DNA of 64,000 nucleotides from Mantis religiosa (taxonomy: Eukaryota; Arthropoda; Insecta; Mantodea; Mantidae). The translations under genes and the position numbers were made by a program. Of the stretch, positions 23,488 through 35,753 are shown piece after piece (position 1 is the stretch's first letter; each line of letters opens with the position of its first letter). The notes under the pieces are model-generated. The model was not told the origin of the DNA and ran no database searches. It saw only the letters and a list, made by a program, of their open reading frames with translations. The stretch is taken from NCBI GenBank assembly GCA_030765055.1, contig CM060950.1:18398729-18462728 (forward strand), given 5' to 3'.

Positions 23488-23710
23488 TTGAGGCCACGCC
23501 GTGACCGAGCGGTTAGACCACTTTGCGCTCACGAAGGCGGTCCGGGTTCGATCCCAGGCATGTGGGGTTTGTGGTGTACAACACCGCGCTGGGGCGGGTT
23601 TCCTCCACGATCTCTGGTTTCCCACGCCATCTCATTCTACCGGACCTCCATCTTCATTTCATGTATCATCAGCAGGGTTAGACCGTTTAGGTGCAAATTT
23701 CAGATAAAAG
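23488..23710 (+). mobile_element. tRNA-derived SINE, family A
   Basis: GAGGCCACGCCGTGACCGAG opens the tRNA-like head. TTAGACCACTTTGCGCTCAC and the B box CCGGGTTCGATCCCAGGC follow, then the family body (ACAACACCGCGCTGGGGCGG). Confidence 0.8.
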
Positions 23711-24689
23711 AGGAAGGAGAAAGGTGCTCAAATAAGGTAAAAAAGAGACAAAAGGTGCGGGTTTATTCAACTAATTCAACAATTTCTCTTTCCTCTATTC
23801 TAATTTATTAAATACAAACAAGTACATAAAATTATCACTCAGCAGGAGAAGTAAAACATACGAAGCCGTTATACTCCAAGACACAAAGCATCTCTACATC
23901 TGTGAATCTGTTTCGTATGCAGCATTAATATTACATTATTATGTGATTAGGCAGCGCAGGAACCACTAGTGTACGAACCTCAAAAGTTGTTACTGGGACG
24001 CACCAGCCACGAAAACTAAATCAGTGCTCCTTGCTCGTTATCAGGTAACGGAACAAAAAGCAGTTATTTGTGAAAAAGTCGATAATGACTCCGGCAGCTC
24101 CAAGGTTGCTCATTTTGCTATGATCTTAATTGTACAGTGCTTTCAAGCAGTTACTGTAAATTCAACAGCTTCCTTTCAAGTAACAAATGGTTTATTTATT
24201 ATTATTAAACAGTGAAATAAAATGCTTGTCTCATTGCATAAGACATTTAGTTTTGGTTAACTTTATCTACAATTCTTTTATATTGTTCTCTGTTATTTTT
24301 ATCATGTAATTCTTCCATCCTCAATCTCACTGACATTAACTTCCCTCTAAAAGGTTTAAGTTGCATATGTCCATTAGCTTATTTGCCTTCATCGACTGTT
24401 ATAATGGAATGTTGGAACTCGTTAAACACCCTAAGCAAATAACTGAAGAATAGCTTCTTTATTGCGGTTTCATAAGCCATAGAAATTCTTAATAGTAGCA
24501 AGCTACCGTCGAATATGTCGGTATGTTTACAAACTACTACAGCAGGCGGCACGCTGTGTCACCTGCCGGCAAACTTCGATAGTGTGAGGCACGCGGCGTT
24601 GTTCCTGTAACTGCATAATCCACACTCATTCTGGGGCGTTTTTATGCGGCTCTATTGGCAGTAAAAGATATTTATATGTGTCAAAGATA
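23711..24689. other. Unassigned intron sequence
   Basis: AT-rich, nothing recognised. Confidence 0.35.
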
Positions 24690-25436
24690 TCTATATGTGC
24701 TCCTGTAAAGATCTTTTTAGAAGATTGAAGATATTAACGCTTCCTTGCATGTATATATTCTCGATCCTAAAATTCTATGTATGCAATCGTGCCTTATTTG
24801 CAACAAATAATGTAATTCACAGAATAAACACTAGACAAAAGTATAATATCCATTATCCCAGTGCTAAACTTTCTTGCTTCCAGAAAGGTGTATTATGAAA
24901 CTATCAAAATATTTGGCGCACTTCCTAATGTTCTTAAAGAAAAAAAAATGATAATTTCGGTGCTTTTAAAAATGCTGTTAGAGAGTACCTTTGCTCAAAA
25001 TCTTTTTATTCTCTACAAGATTATCTGAATGACAAATTATCCTGATAATGCTTCTGTAGCTCTGTAAGTAGTATCTAACTATTCCAATGACAAATCATTA
25101 CTAATAAATATTTGATGCATGTTGAAAGTTTATTTTTAATGTATATGTATTTAAGAAATAACAATGAATCTTATCCATTACAAAAATGTTGAGACGTACT
25201 AGAATAAGCCAAGTGAAAGCTAATTTAAAAAGTCTTTGATTTTGTATCATATATAATCATCCCTGCTTTGTTTTCCATATTGTTGTTCATATTGCCTGTA
25301 TATGTGTCTTATGTTAACTTTTGTACATATATATGCTATTAAACTTTATACCTCTGGACATGTTCAATGTTCACAGCCTTTTCTGGCTACAAGTGAACCT
25401 ACTGAACGCAAATCAATCTAATCTAATCTAATCATA
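24690..25436 (+). pseudogene. LINE 3' end with (AATCT)n tail
   Basis: The frame reads DLFRRLKILTLPCMYIFSIL, then INTRQKYNIHYPSAKLSCFQ, KGVLYETIKIFGALPNV and, after a stop, AFKNAVREYLCSKSFYSLQD. This is the end of a CR1/Jockey-like LINE ORF2 (…LKIL..PSLYI…HNYNTR…F..G….LYN.LP…FK..L..YL). The copy ends in AATCT repeats at 25414-25434. A related copy lies at 52960-53925. Confidence 0.68.
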
Positions 25437-25817
25437 TACAAGCTGAGCAATTACTTCTATATATTCGTTCGATATCGTTTCGAAACATTATGTATACATA
25501 ATCGTTTTATTTTGTTAGTTACTGACTTATTGAACGTCCATTCGTGACAGCAGATTGGATTTGCGGTAGGAATTTTATATTCGCAGTTTGGTGACGTTAT
25601 ACTATTTTTTCTGTTTCAATTTACATTCCTCTTTCAGCTGCACATCCTAATACTCTTTTGGTAAGATTAGCTCATTTTTAAACACTGGTGTTCTTCATTT
25701 ATTCTACAGAATTCTAAACGACAAGTGTTTCAAAGTAATAATAGTAGAAACCTGGAAAACTTGAATATGCCATAACTTATAGAGGAGGGAAGCTACAAAC
25801 CTTTGTGGACCACTGGC
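25437..25817. other. Unassigned intron sequence
   Basis: Nothing recognised. Confidence 0.35.
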
Positions 25818-25852
<35 letters not shown>

Positions 25853-25896
25853 GATCATGATCATCATCATGATCATGATCATGATCATCATCATTA
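25818..25896. repeat. CAT/GATCAT microsatellite
   Basis: About 12 CAT units followed by mixed GATCAT and CAT units. On the minus strand it would read as poly-Asp/His, which is not a gene. Confidence 0.9.
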
Positions 25897-26329
25897 TTAC
25901 ACAAATATTTTATCCAGTTTCATGATGTGAGACAACTACAACTTGTATGTAGATTTGAGGTTGGTGTAAGAGGATATGTGAATGAGGTTTTGCATATTTA
26001 GATTCGGGAAGTTATCTAGTGCTGCTCGCCCAACTTTGACGAAGTGGTGGACTAAGGGAGGCGGGTAAGTTAGAGCAGTTCTCAATAAGGGCTGGATTGT
26101 GGTAAAGGATTAAAGTTGGTCTTTCCTCAACACAGCCGCAAGGATTAGAGTAAAACAGAGTTGTCATCGTATACCGCAGCAAATGGCTTAGGCAATCCCT
26201 AAACTTTCTATCTTGAGTAGCAAGAACACATGAAACACTCCAGGACTTGAACGAGGACTACATTCACGACAATCTTCTTTTGGAATAATATTAAACTGAC
26301 ACCAGTGGGTTTGAACTACAAACTTTAGG

Positions 26330-27530
26330 AACACTATATACCAATATAACAATTTATACCTTAAAACTTCACTTATCTTATAAGAAATGATGAAACTTTT
26401 CTTATAAATTACTATTCGGGATCCCGATTTCATTTCAATAGCAATTGCAATTGTTCCTGATAAACTCATAAAAGATGCTTTAAAATTACTAAATTTGCAA
26501 GATAAATCTATAAAATTTACATTAGAGACTGAAATTAATGGTTTTCTTTCTTTTCTATATGTAACTATAATAAGAAATAATAATAAATTAAACTTTGCTA
26601 TTTATAGGAAGTCTACTCATATTGATAATTACATAAAAAAATAAAAGTTTTAACCCTTTTTCACATAAATTTCCTGTTTTAAATAGTTTGATTTATAGAT
26701 TAATAAATATAACAATGAATAAAGATGAATTTAATAAAGAATATAAACATATTAATACTGCTTTAATTCATGGTTTTAATAAAGACATTATAAATAAAAA
26801 ATTGAAACATTTAAGTATCAAAAAACTGTTAATAATATTTCTACTCTTAAAAAATAAAAGACGATTGCAATCTTAAAAAAAATCACTTACCATCCTTGGG
26901 TTAATAAACATTTTCAAATTTTTTAAAGAGTTTGGTATAGCTTTAGTTCCTCAAAATAAATATAGTATTAAAAATTTATTGCATTTCTCTAAAAAGATAA
27001 AATTCCTAATAATAAAAATATGGTACTTATCAATTTAATTGTTTCGATTGTGATAGAGTTTATATTGGAAAGACAAAACCTAATTTAGAAACCAGAACGA
27101 AAGAATTTTTTTCGTAACATTAAGTATAAACAAACTGATAAATTGGCCGTAGCATATCATTTATGGTCATTTAACCATGAAATAAATCCAGAAGTTAAAT
27201 TATTAAAACAATTAAATGGTCCGAGAGATTTAATGGTTTGGGAAAATATATTTATTTTAAAAAACAAACATCGCGTAATGAATTTTGAAATATCGGCAGT
27301 CGATTGTGTTTTTAAATTTGTTTTATTTTCAGAATTTGGTAGTATTAACAAGAAGATATTAACACCAAGCGTTCGTAACGATGGCAACAGCTTAGTTGTT
27401 TCCGGCTGAAGATGTGTTTAAATCGCGAACCCGGACAATTTATAGGAAAAGTATCACCTTTACTTATAAGATAAGTGAAGTCTTAAGTTACAAATTGTTA
27501 TATTTGTATATATTTGTTTGCTTCAGTGTT
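26330..27530 (+). pseudogene. Penelope-like element, copy A, with inverted 3' end at its 5' end
   Basis: Remnants in order on the + strand: late RT (LIKDALKLLNLQDKSIKFTL, ETEINGFLSFL, FAIYRKSTHIDNYI), then the GIY-YIG endonuclease (FNCFDCDRVYIGKTKPNLET), and VAYHLWSFNHEINPEVKLLK. The reading frame is broken repeatedly. The last ~100 bp (CTTATAAGATAAGTGAAG) are repeated in inverted orientation at about 26335-26435. Penelope RT-plus-GIY-YIG architecture is family knowledge. Confidence 0.75.
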
Positions 27531-28239
27531 AATAGCTTCATATTTTACGTATTTAGGAACACTACTATGATACCACCGTTGAATCCATATTAACAGCATC
27601 AAAAGCTAGAAACATCTCTCATTTAGTGTTATTAGGGGTGGTGATTGTTCGCAAATGCGATATAGCGCGATAAAGTGCGAAATTGACTCAGAATGCGATA
27701 TAATTGCGAAATCGAAGATTTTCCCAAGTAATTATTTTCCCCCAATGCTTTTTCTTCTGGAAACTTTAACTGAAGAGTCTGTAAAACCTTTGCATGTTTA
27801 GAAGGTTATAAAGTAAATGTCCACTCTTCTGTTTTGTGGAAAGCAACCGTTCCCGCTAAATTAGCTTATTTGTTCCACCATTGCCCATATTAGGTATGTT
27901 TGATTCATGAAGCGAGTTCAGTTGTTTCACAAGAGACCCTTCTTACCACGCCTAATGACTGTTATAAATCTATCTTTTCAACCTAGTTAAAGGACAATTT
28001 CAATCCTTGTCTCTGAAAACCAATAGAAACCCTAATTTTAAGGAATTGATAAACACATGTTATTTCCAGTTGGAGTTCCTAGTTGCCAAAGTTCCGATTT
28101 TTATTGTTCTGTTCGGTTTTACTTGCAACTTTCATTCATTCTTTGCGTGGGTCACGTCACTATTTTTTATTTTAATTATTGTCTTATCTTTCTTCTACAT
28201 ACATATTCATTGATACATTGCCATTTGTAACATTTCTTT
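27531..28239. other. Unassigned, possibly the left flank of a hAT element
   Basis: It contains a patch rich in GCGATA/GCGAAAT repeats (27640-27720) of unknown origin. No ORF of note. Confidence 0.35.
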
Positions 28240-29135
28240 CACACAATAACAAAATGACTTATTCACATCCAGCATACCCTTCCTATCTGCTTGCCTCGAG
28301 TCTCGGTCTCAATACACATAGACCCTGGTTTTCCGTGTATTGATGACCCTCCTCTCCCTTGTATCCCTCTTTCTAGTTTTTCAGCCCTTAATTGTTAGTT
28401 ATTCCTCACCAATCTTAACCATTTCTCTCTAACTTTCCCCAGATATTCACCTATATTTCTTACATTCTTTTCTCCTTGTACCAATAACATTTTCTTTATT
28501 ATTAGTATCTCCCCCGCTCCCTAAAACTGTCCCACTTTTGTTGCCAAATTTGTTTTCTCCATATCTTTGTCTATTTGCAATAAAGTATACTATGCCAATC
28601 TGTATCCTCTTCGCCACACATTGGGCATTTCCCTGTATCCTTTTCATATCTAATACCTTTCAAATTTCTAACTCCTGTCCTTGCCCAGGCAAATCCTTCT
28701 CGCCCTGACTTATTACACACATCTATGTACTTCTCCCTCCCCCACACTGTCTTTATTTTCCTATATATCCTCAATGATCTTTTCTCCCTTACACTGGTAA
28801 ATATAACTTGGCTATCTAAATCTTCCAGCCTTAATTCTACCTTTTTCCAAAAGCCCCTATAATGATACTCCTCATTTCTCCAAATATGTCCCATACCTAT
28901 CTGTTCCATCAGTTGCCTTATTTTTGCGCCCAAGACTCTACCCATTTGGTTCTCATCTGCAAAAGAAAACATTCCTTAATAATATTGCTTTCCTCCAAAT
29001 CTGCAACTCTGTATAGATATTTCAATGCCCTTGAGACAATTTTAACCCTTGTTGAATGTCTTCCCAACTCTAATTGTGCTGCCCCATTAGGTGAAGCTAC
29101 TAGTAAGCCCATAATATATTTAATTAGGTCATCAG
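28240..29135 (-). pseudogene. LINE tail (WGREKYID family), the best preserved copy
   Basis: On the minus strand: GLLVASPNGAAQLELGRHST, then RVKIVSRALKYLYRVADLEE, IRQLMEQIGMGHIWRNEEYH, IKTVWGREKYIDVCNKSGRE, and a CPMCGEEDTDWHSILYC zinc motif. A frameshift near 28950 separates the two parts. The 28240-28570 stretch is the T/C-rich 3' portion (as read on the + strand). It sits just left of a hAT-derived frame on the opposite strand. Confidence 0.75.
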
Positions 29136-29142
29136 TGCAAAG

Positions 29143-29571
29143 ATGGTAAGAGCGAAAATATCAAACAGTGGGCAGAGAATTATAAACATGAAATTTTTTA
29201 TATTAGTGACGGCGAAATTTTAAGGTGCAAGTTCTGCAATCAGCATCTTCATTGGCAAAAGAAAGATGTTTTAGACAAACACGTCCGAAGTCTGGAAAAT
29301 GTCAGTGCCAAAGAAAATTTCAACAATAAATCACAAGAGGAAAAACAATTGAAATGTTGCATGAAAAACCGAAGAGTGCAAAATCTGAAGGAAAAAAAAA
29401 GTGGTTTTGTTGAAGACACAGTGAAGACGAACATCCCTCTTCAGATAGTAGCCCATCCAGCTTTTCAGGAGTATTTGTCAAAGTACCTTTCTTTACAGTC
29501 ATATGCCACGAAATTAACGAGACCATTTCCGTATTTTAACTTCACTAAGCCAAGAAAGTTATACAACTAAA
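29143..29571 (+). pseudogene. hAT N-terminal (CGGBP1-like) zinc-finger fragment
   Basis: After a start-like ATGGTAAGAGCGAAAA and a one-base frameshift near 29157 the frame reads IKQWAENYKHEIFYISDGEI, then LRCKFCNQHLHWQKKDVLDK, HVRSLENVSAK. It goes on to NIPLQIVAHPAFQEYLSKYL. The KxWixxY..E.F..DG..L.C..C......K...L.KH.. layout matches the CGGBP1-like BED-type finger found at the N-terminus of some hAT transposases. The rest of the transposase is missing. It could be a remnant of a domesticated gene, but no supporting exons were seen. Confidence 0.6.
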
Positions 29572-29699
29572 AAATCTAAATGTTTAATTCAATTTAGGGA
29601 TATAAAATTGCATAAAAGCATATTAAGGGCGGCAATCTTAATTTTTGTGGCATACTAGAGCTTAAAGGACTCGAACTTGAGTCGTTTTAGCTAATTTTA

Positions 29700-30236
29700 A
29701 TCAATATTGCGTTCAGGTATGCACCAGGCTCCAGAGATCTGCCCTAGGCAAATACATTGCGACATGAGTATGTACCTCGCTGTGGTCAAGCAATAAAGGC
29801 TGATATAAAGAAATGTCTCAAAGCCGGACAAGGACATGCAGCACTTAGGCAGTTGTACCCCATCTTTAAATCCTCAATGTCAACACACCTTAAACTACGT
29901 CTGTATCGGGCGATTATCCCGCCCCTGATTCTGTACGGCTGCGTAGTCTGGGGATCAGCGGCTCCCACCACTATTCGCAGGATGCAGTGCGTGCAGAACA
30001 GGGTGCTGCCCGCCTCGGTAGCGTAGATGGTAGCATGTCTGCCTCACGTTCAAGAGGTCCCGAGTTCGAATCTCGGTCAGGTTGAGTTACCTGGATAAGG
30101 TTTTTCCGGGGGTTTCCCTTATCCTTCAAAACGAATGTCGGGTAACTCTAAGCTCCAAGGACCCTGGACTCATATGGGCACCATTTCACCCAATTCATTC
30201 ACCGTCCGATATGACAACGTTGGAGGACGTAAATTA

Positions 30237-30278
<42 letters not shown>

Positions 30279-30862
30279 AGGGCGCTGCGAATTATCTACG
30301 ATACTGGACGTAGATTCCCGTCCCATATCCTCCAAAACTACTCCGGAGTCCCATACATTGTAGACGTGGTGCGGGAGAGAACCCGTAGCATCTACAATAA
30401 GCTAGGCTCCCACCCCAGTAATCTGGTGAATACCCTGGGCCGGTATGACCATAGGGTTCCTCGCCGGAGACCAAGTTACCGGCTGCCCCAAGTCGCTTTG
30501 GGCAACTAAACTGAGCAGGGCCACTTGCCGTTGAATTTGTACCCCCAAGTCCAGAAATGGGCTTGGTAAAACCCATACCTTAACATTAATTCCTTTCCCT
30601 GTATCCTGTCAAGTGGGCTGTGCTCAGATGCCTCTCAGGCAGACGGAAAGGGCAGCCAGCACTGGGCGCACAACCCCCCGGGGCACTTTGCGTTCCACAT
30701 ATGGCTAGATATACCACTGCCCGAGACATCCGCCTGCGACACAAGACAATTCTTTTATACTGCCCAGATAAAGCCGCACTAACGGATAGGTGCTGGGAAG
30801 CAAACACCCCGCCCAGGTAAACCTGGGCGACTCGCATCTTCTGCTGGTGTGCTGTCTGCAAG
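29700..30862 (+). pseudogene. Jockey-type LINE 3' end, copy 1, interrupted by a SINE
   Basis: The frame reads KAGQGHAALRQLYPIFKSSM, then LKLRLYRAIIPPLILYGCVV and WGSAAPTTIRRMQCVQNRV. A family-B SINE (30012-30277) splits the LRI(I/Y)DTGRRFP sequence. The coding resumes RRFPSHILQNYSGVPYIVDV, and VRERTRSIYNKLG, to a stop near 30509. The 3' UTR ends near CTTCTGCTGGTGTGCTG, matching the copy at 32093-33330. Jockey RT C-terminal wording (LYK.iI.P...YG..vWG.Aa) is family knowledge. Confidence 0.8.
30012..30277 (+). mobile_element. tRNA-derived SINE, family B, full length with 35-nt A tail
   Basis: The head GCCTCGGTAGCGTAGATGG, the B box GAGTTCGAATCTCGGTCAGG, the body, CAACGTTGGAGGACGTAAAT and then a long A run. 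It sits inside the Jockey LINE, with an AACAGGGYGCTGC duplication around it (30000-30011 and 30277-30289). Confidence 0.88.
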
Positions 30863-31089
30863 GAAAACCCATTGTTTTAATTGCAGAGGAGACTTCAGAC
30901 AGGCAGAGAAGATGTGTTTTCATGATTTTATTTCGAACAATGTGTGACCAGGCAAACCAGGACGTATTTCAAGATAGTTGTAGCTTTCTTGGTAAAGCAA
31001 ATGGTAGGACTTGTAGCAGGGCAATCATTGACACTTCGAAAGATTATGACCTCTCATACGAAAATGTCAGAGCAGAATGTTAAAATATG

Positions 31090-31695
31090 TTCAATGCTTT
31101 CATTCAACAGCGTTACTGAATCATAAACCAAGGCTTATTTTGTGAATCTTATTTTTACTGTGCTATTTTGACATCAGCATGGATGTATTTTTGTTGTGTT
31201 ATGCAGTATGCTTTGTCTCTATCAACTTGTTCTATATTTCTGTGTATTGCTTTGTAGCAGATATTTCATGTTTTGTTAAGAAGAATAGTCAAAGAGATTG
31301 AAATTTTTAATAAAATAGAGAAATGGGTAAAATGTGAGGTAGGTAATGATGTAACCACGACAACGTAATAAATGTTTGTTAAATATTTTAAAAGATTTTG
31401 TTCTTCTGCTTGTGGATGTCGTAGGGGTAAGACGTGTATTTGTCTATCCGAGTGTGTGCAGAAACAATTTGTGTGTGCATCAAAGATATATAAGTAGTGT
31501 GTGCGCAAGAAAAGAAATAGTTCGTCGTGGCATCTACCGCTGTTTATAAAAAGACTACATTAATAATATTTAGAATTGTATCAAAGAGTTAAAAGAAAAA
31601 GTTGTAAATATGTGAGACCCGGGACTTATCAGCCCACCCTCGTATTATTTAGTATGTGTTGTCTGAACTCCATGGTTTTCTTTTACATGTTGCAG
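31090..31695. other. Unassigned intron sequence before the Ig2 exon
   Basis: AT-rich, nothing recognised. Confidence 0.35.
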
Positions 31696-31824
31696 TTAAC
31701 GTCGTGGATGGGGAAGTCCTACATATAATCAAGGTTAGCAGACTTCACATGGGAGCCTACCTTTGTATTGCCTCAAACGGAGTTCCACCCTCCATCAGCA
31801 AAAGGGTTGTACTTCGAGTTCAAT
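31696..31824 (+). CDS. DIP-like gene, exon encoding the second half of Ig domain 2
   Basis: The acceptor ATGTTGCAG ends at 31695 and the donor T|GTGAGT starts at 31825. The 129-bp exon is phase 1 at both ends, residues 156-198. It reads NVVDGEVLHIIKVSRLHMG, then AYLCIASNGVPPSISKRVV. Cys179 is the second cysteine of Ig2 and VPPSISKR is a hallmark of the family. It joins the 19655-19810 exon across an 11.9-kb intron and leads into the largest intron (17.7 kb), which holds the LTR retrotransposon. Confidence 0.93.
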
Positions 31825-31964
31825 GTGAGTGATCTCTACTCTAAAAGCTTATTCTTCACTTTTTATATTTGTTACCAAATAACCCATGTTTATTAAGTGC
31901 TATATATATCTAACTATTGAAGTGCAGTCTGACCTCTGTAGTAGTGCCCCCCCTTGCTATTTCT

Positions 31965-33960
31965 ACAGTTCGTCTGGTTTGTCTTGAAACATAGAAATTA
32001 GAGAGTGTGCGCGATGTTGTATTGAAGCCATGGCTGTCTAATTCCACATCGCATCACTTCCATGCATGGTTCCGATTGATTCCGCGTCATTATCAGCAGA
32101 CCAGCAGAAGAAGCGAGTCACCCAGGTTTACCTGGGTGGGGTGTTTGATGCCCAGCACGTAGCTACTTAGTGCGGCTTTATATGGGCAGTATAAAAAATT
32201 TTTTTTATGTCGCAGGCGGTTGTCTTGCGCCCCGTGCTTGCTGCACTCTTCCGCCTGCCTGTGAGGCATCTGGGCACAGCCCGCTTGACAGGCTACAGGG
32301 AAAGGAACAAATATTGAGGTATGGGTTTTACCAAGCCCATTTCTGGGCTTGGGGGTACAGTGTCAGGGGAAAGTTGTCCTGCTCAGTTTAGGTTGCCAAA
32401 AGCGTCTTTGGGCAGCCGGTAACTAGGTCTGCGGCGAGGAACCCTATGGTCGCAACGGGAGTCTAGCTTATTGTAGATGGTATGGGATCTCTCCCGCACC
32501 ACGTCTACAATATATGGGACTCCGGAGTAGGTGTGAAGGATATGGGACGGGAATCCTGCGAATGGTGGTCGGAGCCGCTGATCCCCAGACTTCGCAGCCG
32601 TACAGAATCAGGGGCGGGATAATCGCCCGATACAGACGTAGTTTAAGGTGTGTTGGCATTGAGGATTTAAAGATAGGGTACAACTGCCTAAGTGCTGCAT
32701 GTCCTTGTCCGGCTTTGAACCGGACGTGAGGGGCGTAGGCGAGGACGCGATCGAGGGAGACGCCGAGGTATTTGGCACAGGGAACCCAGGGGATTTGCCT
32801 CTGTCTCAACCTCAACGACCGATCTGGTCGCCTAGCTCGGACCTTAGCCAGGAGAAGAGCGGAGCTCTCCCCCTGGGCTAATGGTCATCCTACACCTCTC
32901 ACTCCAGCGGCCGGTGGCTCGGAGCTGGCGCTGCAGCGGAGGATAGCAATAACGTAGGTTTCTGTTACGTGCCATTATGAGGACATCGTCGGCATATTGG
33001 CACGTAACAGTCTGTGGTTCCACAGGAAAATCAGTTATGTAGGCTGCAAAGAGTAGCGGGAACTAAACACTGCCTTCCGGGACTCCTTTGACTATGGGTC
33101 TCATTGATGACAGCTGTCCTTCCACTCTCACTCTGAAAGTGCGGTCTCGGCGGAAGCTGCCGATCAGGGCGAGATAGGGAGGAGGTATATTGGCCTCCCT
33201 GAGCTTGTACAGTAGGCCTTGGTGCCAGGTGGTAGCGAAGGCTTTTTCTACGTCCAGCAGTACTGCGACTGTCTTGAGGTTTTCCTGGAATCCCACGGCC
33301 ATCCTCTTGGCCAGTCGCAGCAGCTGGCCACCGCGTCATTACATTGTAGCTATCCCTTTAATACTTTCAATATTTTCAAGCGCAGCGCTTTAAATGCTAC
33401 TGGTAGATGGCGGTAGTATAGATATACCGTCCATTAGGGAGGGTCTTGGCAAACTGCTAATATCTTTAGCCCCATTGTCATGCTGGATTACACCAGCAGT
33501 CTTCAAAGTCATTGTCCGATTCAGAGTCACTTTCTTCTAAGTGCGTGTTGAAATTCTCCAATGAACTACGAATTAATCTATTTTCTTTTCAGCACATTTC
33601 CTCCACACCGTTCGCATATTCAGAGATAGCCTTCCAATTTTCTGGAGTAACTTTTAATAATGCATTGCGATAGATCTCACCTAATCTTGTTCTTTGAATG
33701 TCGCATTGTGTTTCATCACTTTACTTTGGTTTGTGTCCATATTAGCTCGATACGCATTCATATCAGAAGACGAAAGTAAGAGAACGAAATCTGTCACCCC
33801 TCTTTTGTCACAGGCAAGGGTAGCGCTAAATAGGTCATATTTCATGTTAACCAAACGAATCTTAGCTGCGTTCCTGGCTTTAACTACAGTAGTTGTAGTA
33901 AAAATAGACACACAACTAAGAACTGTCGCGTTAACATCATTTTCGCATTCTTTAGCAATG
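31965..33960 (-). pseudogene. IS630/Tc1-like (DDE_3) transposon 3' half, copy 2
   Basis: The minus-strand frame 33780-33690 reads DMNAYRANMDTNQSKVMKHN and then ATFKEQD, a two-frame remnant of the CDLNAIEL.W..iK...…NTTFK motif. A downstream acidic ESDSESDNDFEDC-like end is visible near 33510. The copy shares long stretches with 7190-8870 and is split by a Jockey LINE at 32093-33330. Confidence 0.55.
32093..33330 (-). pseudogene. Jockey-type LINE, copy 2, 5'-truncated, with target duplication
   Basis: CCGCGTCATTA flanks both ends (32082-32092 and 33331-33341). On the minus strand: VLLDVEKAFATTWHQGLLYK, then LREANIPPPYLALIGSFRRD, a GVPEGSV motif, CQYADDVLIMARNRN with the polymerase YADD, YLGVSLDRVLAYAPHV, and LRLYRAIIPPLILYGCEVWG. 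Several frameshifts. Its 3' UTR is the reverse complement of that of copy 1. Confidence 0.85.
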
Positions 33961-35749
33961 TTTTAAAAAAAAAGCTTACACTCGTATTATTATGTGGGAA
34001 ACCAGGTGTACAGATATATCGGTTCAATTGACATACCACAAAGTATTCTTCTGCTTCCTGCAATGTACCTAATACTATCCACCAACGCAAAGTAAGTCCT
34101 TGAGAGGAATGTACCACCCTTACACAATGAGACAAGGATAGCGAATGTGTGTGACAGAGAACGCATACTACAAAAGGAGCAGAACCGTTAAAAACATGGG
34201 CTATATTCACTCAGTACACTAAAGTCGAGAGATATATTCACTAAAGCAGAAGCCGTCAGAATGTTTTTGAATGGTCTATAACTGAACTGACATGGGATGT
34301 CATAAACCTGTCGAGGGAGGATGTAGAAACCTTCTCCAACCCCCCCCCCCCTGTGTCTCATTCCCCGAAGACTTTCTTTGCTGTGGTAAACTATAACTCA
34401 AAAAAGGTTATGTTCTATTATGTGTTTCAAATGGGAAGAGTTCTCACCTGTAACCAATCAGATGCGTTAAAGCATTCACCGTTGTCCTTATCCCACTCTT
34501 TATATATTTCCCTCTCTCTCGCACACTTGCGAGTGTTCTTGGCGCTAGACATGAGGGAACGCAAACTGAATTTTCCAAAGTTTTATAATAATGCAGTTGT
34601 TGAAATCACAATTGCAACATGGATATTCGTATATTACCCAAATGTTTTAAATATTTAGTTTAAAGTTAGTTATAGCTTATGAATCACTTATTTTTCTAAT
34701 CCAACGAAAATACCAGCGGTGCATCCGTATAGCTGTGAATGTTACTTACGTTAAGATATAATTCGTCATTGTCATTGTCTTCAACGTCTGAGTACTGTAA
34801 ATTTATGATGATAGGTTCCAAAATGTCGTTACGTGCTATTTCTTTCCAGAAGTCGCCTACTTGTAGTTTATATGATGTCTCACGCAGTTTTCCCAGTCTT
34901 GTTGTGTTCCTTGTCAATTTCTTCGTAAATAAGTCATTCAATGTCAGTCTGTTTAAAAATATTATTTCTATTTTCAACATAATTTAAGCCCACATTAGTT
35001 CTATTGGATTGTTCTAGCAGTAGTAAGGAGGGAGGTAAGGGGGAGGTGGATAGCGTCTCACTGATCCAGCTGATACACTTTTTCATGGAAGAGTAACTGA
35101 ATAATGATGCTTTGAACTCTCTAGAGTAAATAGAGATTACGAACAATTCATAAACAAAGATATGTGACCAGACGCGTTCTGCCAGACTAGCAAGAAGTAT
35201 ATCGTTTCCTCTCGTTGAATTTAACAAACACCATGGCTTTTTTAAAGTACATATTTCTTTTACCACGTCATGTCAAATGTTTACGTTTCAGCTCTGAGTA
35301 ATTTCAAATATACGTTCACACAATCATGCCAACCAATAATGATATTCAGTGCAGTGCTTACGTCACAATGCACTGTTATAATATAATGGTATCTACTTTA
35401 TTTATTTGTATTAGGAAAACTATTTGAGCTAAAAGTATTGTTTTTTACGGTTATGTTAAATACATTACTCTCTCCTTTCTCATGGATCAGTTTTTGGCAA
35501 AATCTGAATTTTTGTCTTAGCGCGAGTAGTACTTGTTAGAGATTGATTAGTTTGCCGCTCGTCACACACCACATAGGGGGAATGAAATACGACAACACCG
35601 CAGGACTCCGAATGGTTGCTCACCTAGCAGCGCTCAAGGACAAACATCATCCCATTTGAAACACATAATAGTGATTTCATTAATCTAGAAATGAACCTAC
35701 ACTTGATTCACTGTGGTCAAATAACAACTTCTAGAACGCTGTATTAGGT
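33961..35749. other. Intron 4 sequence left of the LTR element, mostly unassigned
   Basis: It includes a C homopolymer near 34340. It also includes one 94-codon minus-strand ORF (34696-34980) with a donor-like AAC|GTAAGT inside it. No family recognised. Confidence 0.4.
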
Positions 35750-35753
35750 ATTG
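35750..35753 (+). repeat. 4-bp target duplication, left copy (ATTG)
   Basis: ATTG directly precedes the 5' LTR; the same ATTG follows the 3' LTR at 44165-44168. Confidence 0.85.

Noticed and set aside
25704..25904. Asp/His-rich metal-binding protein
   Set aside because: Translation of a CAT/GATCAT microsatellite.
30012..30100. tRNA gene (strong A and B boxes)
   Set aside because: The same sequence recurs in at least seven places with poly-A tails and target duplications; it is SINE family B.
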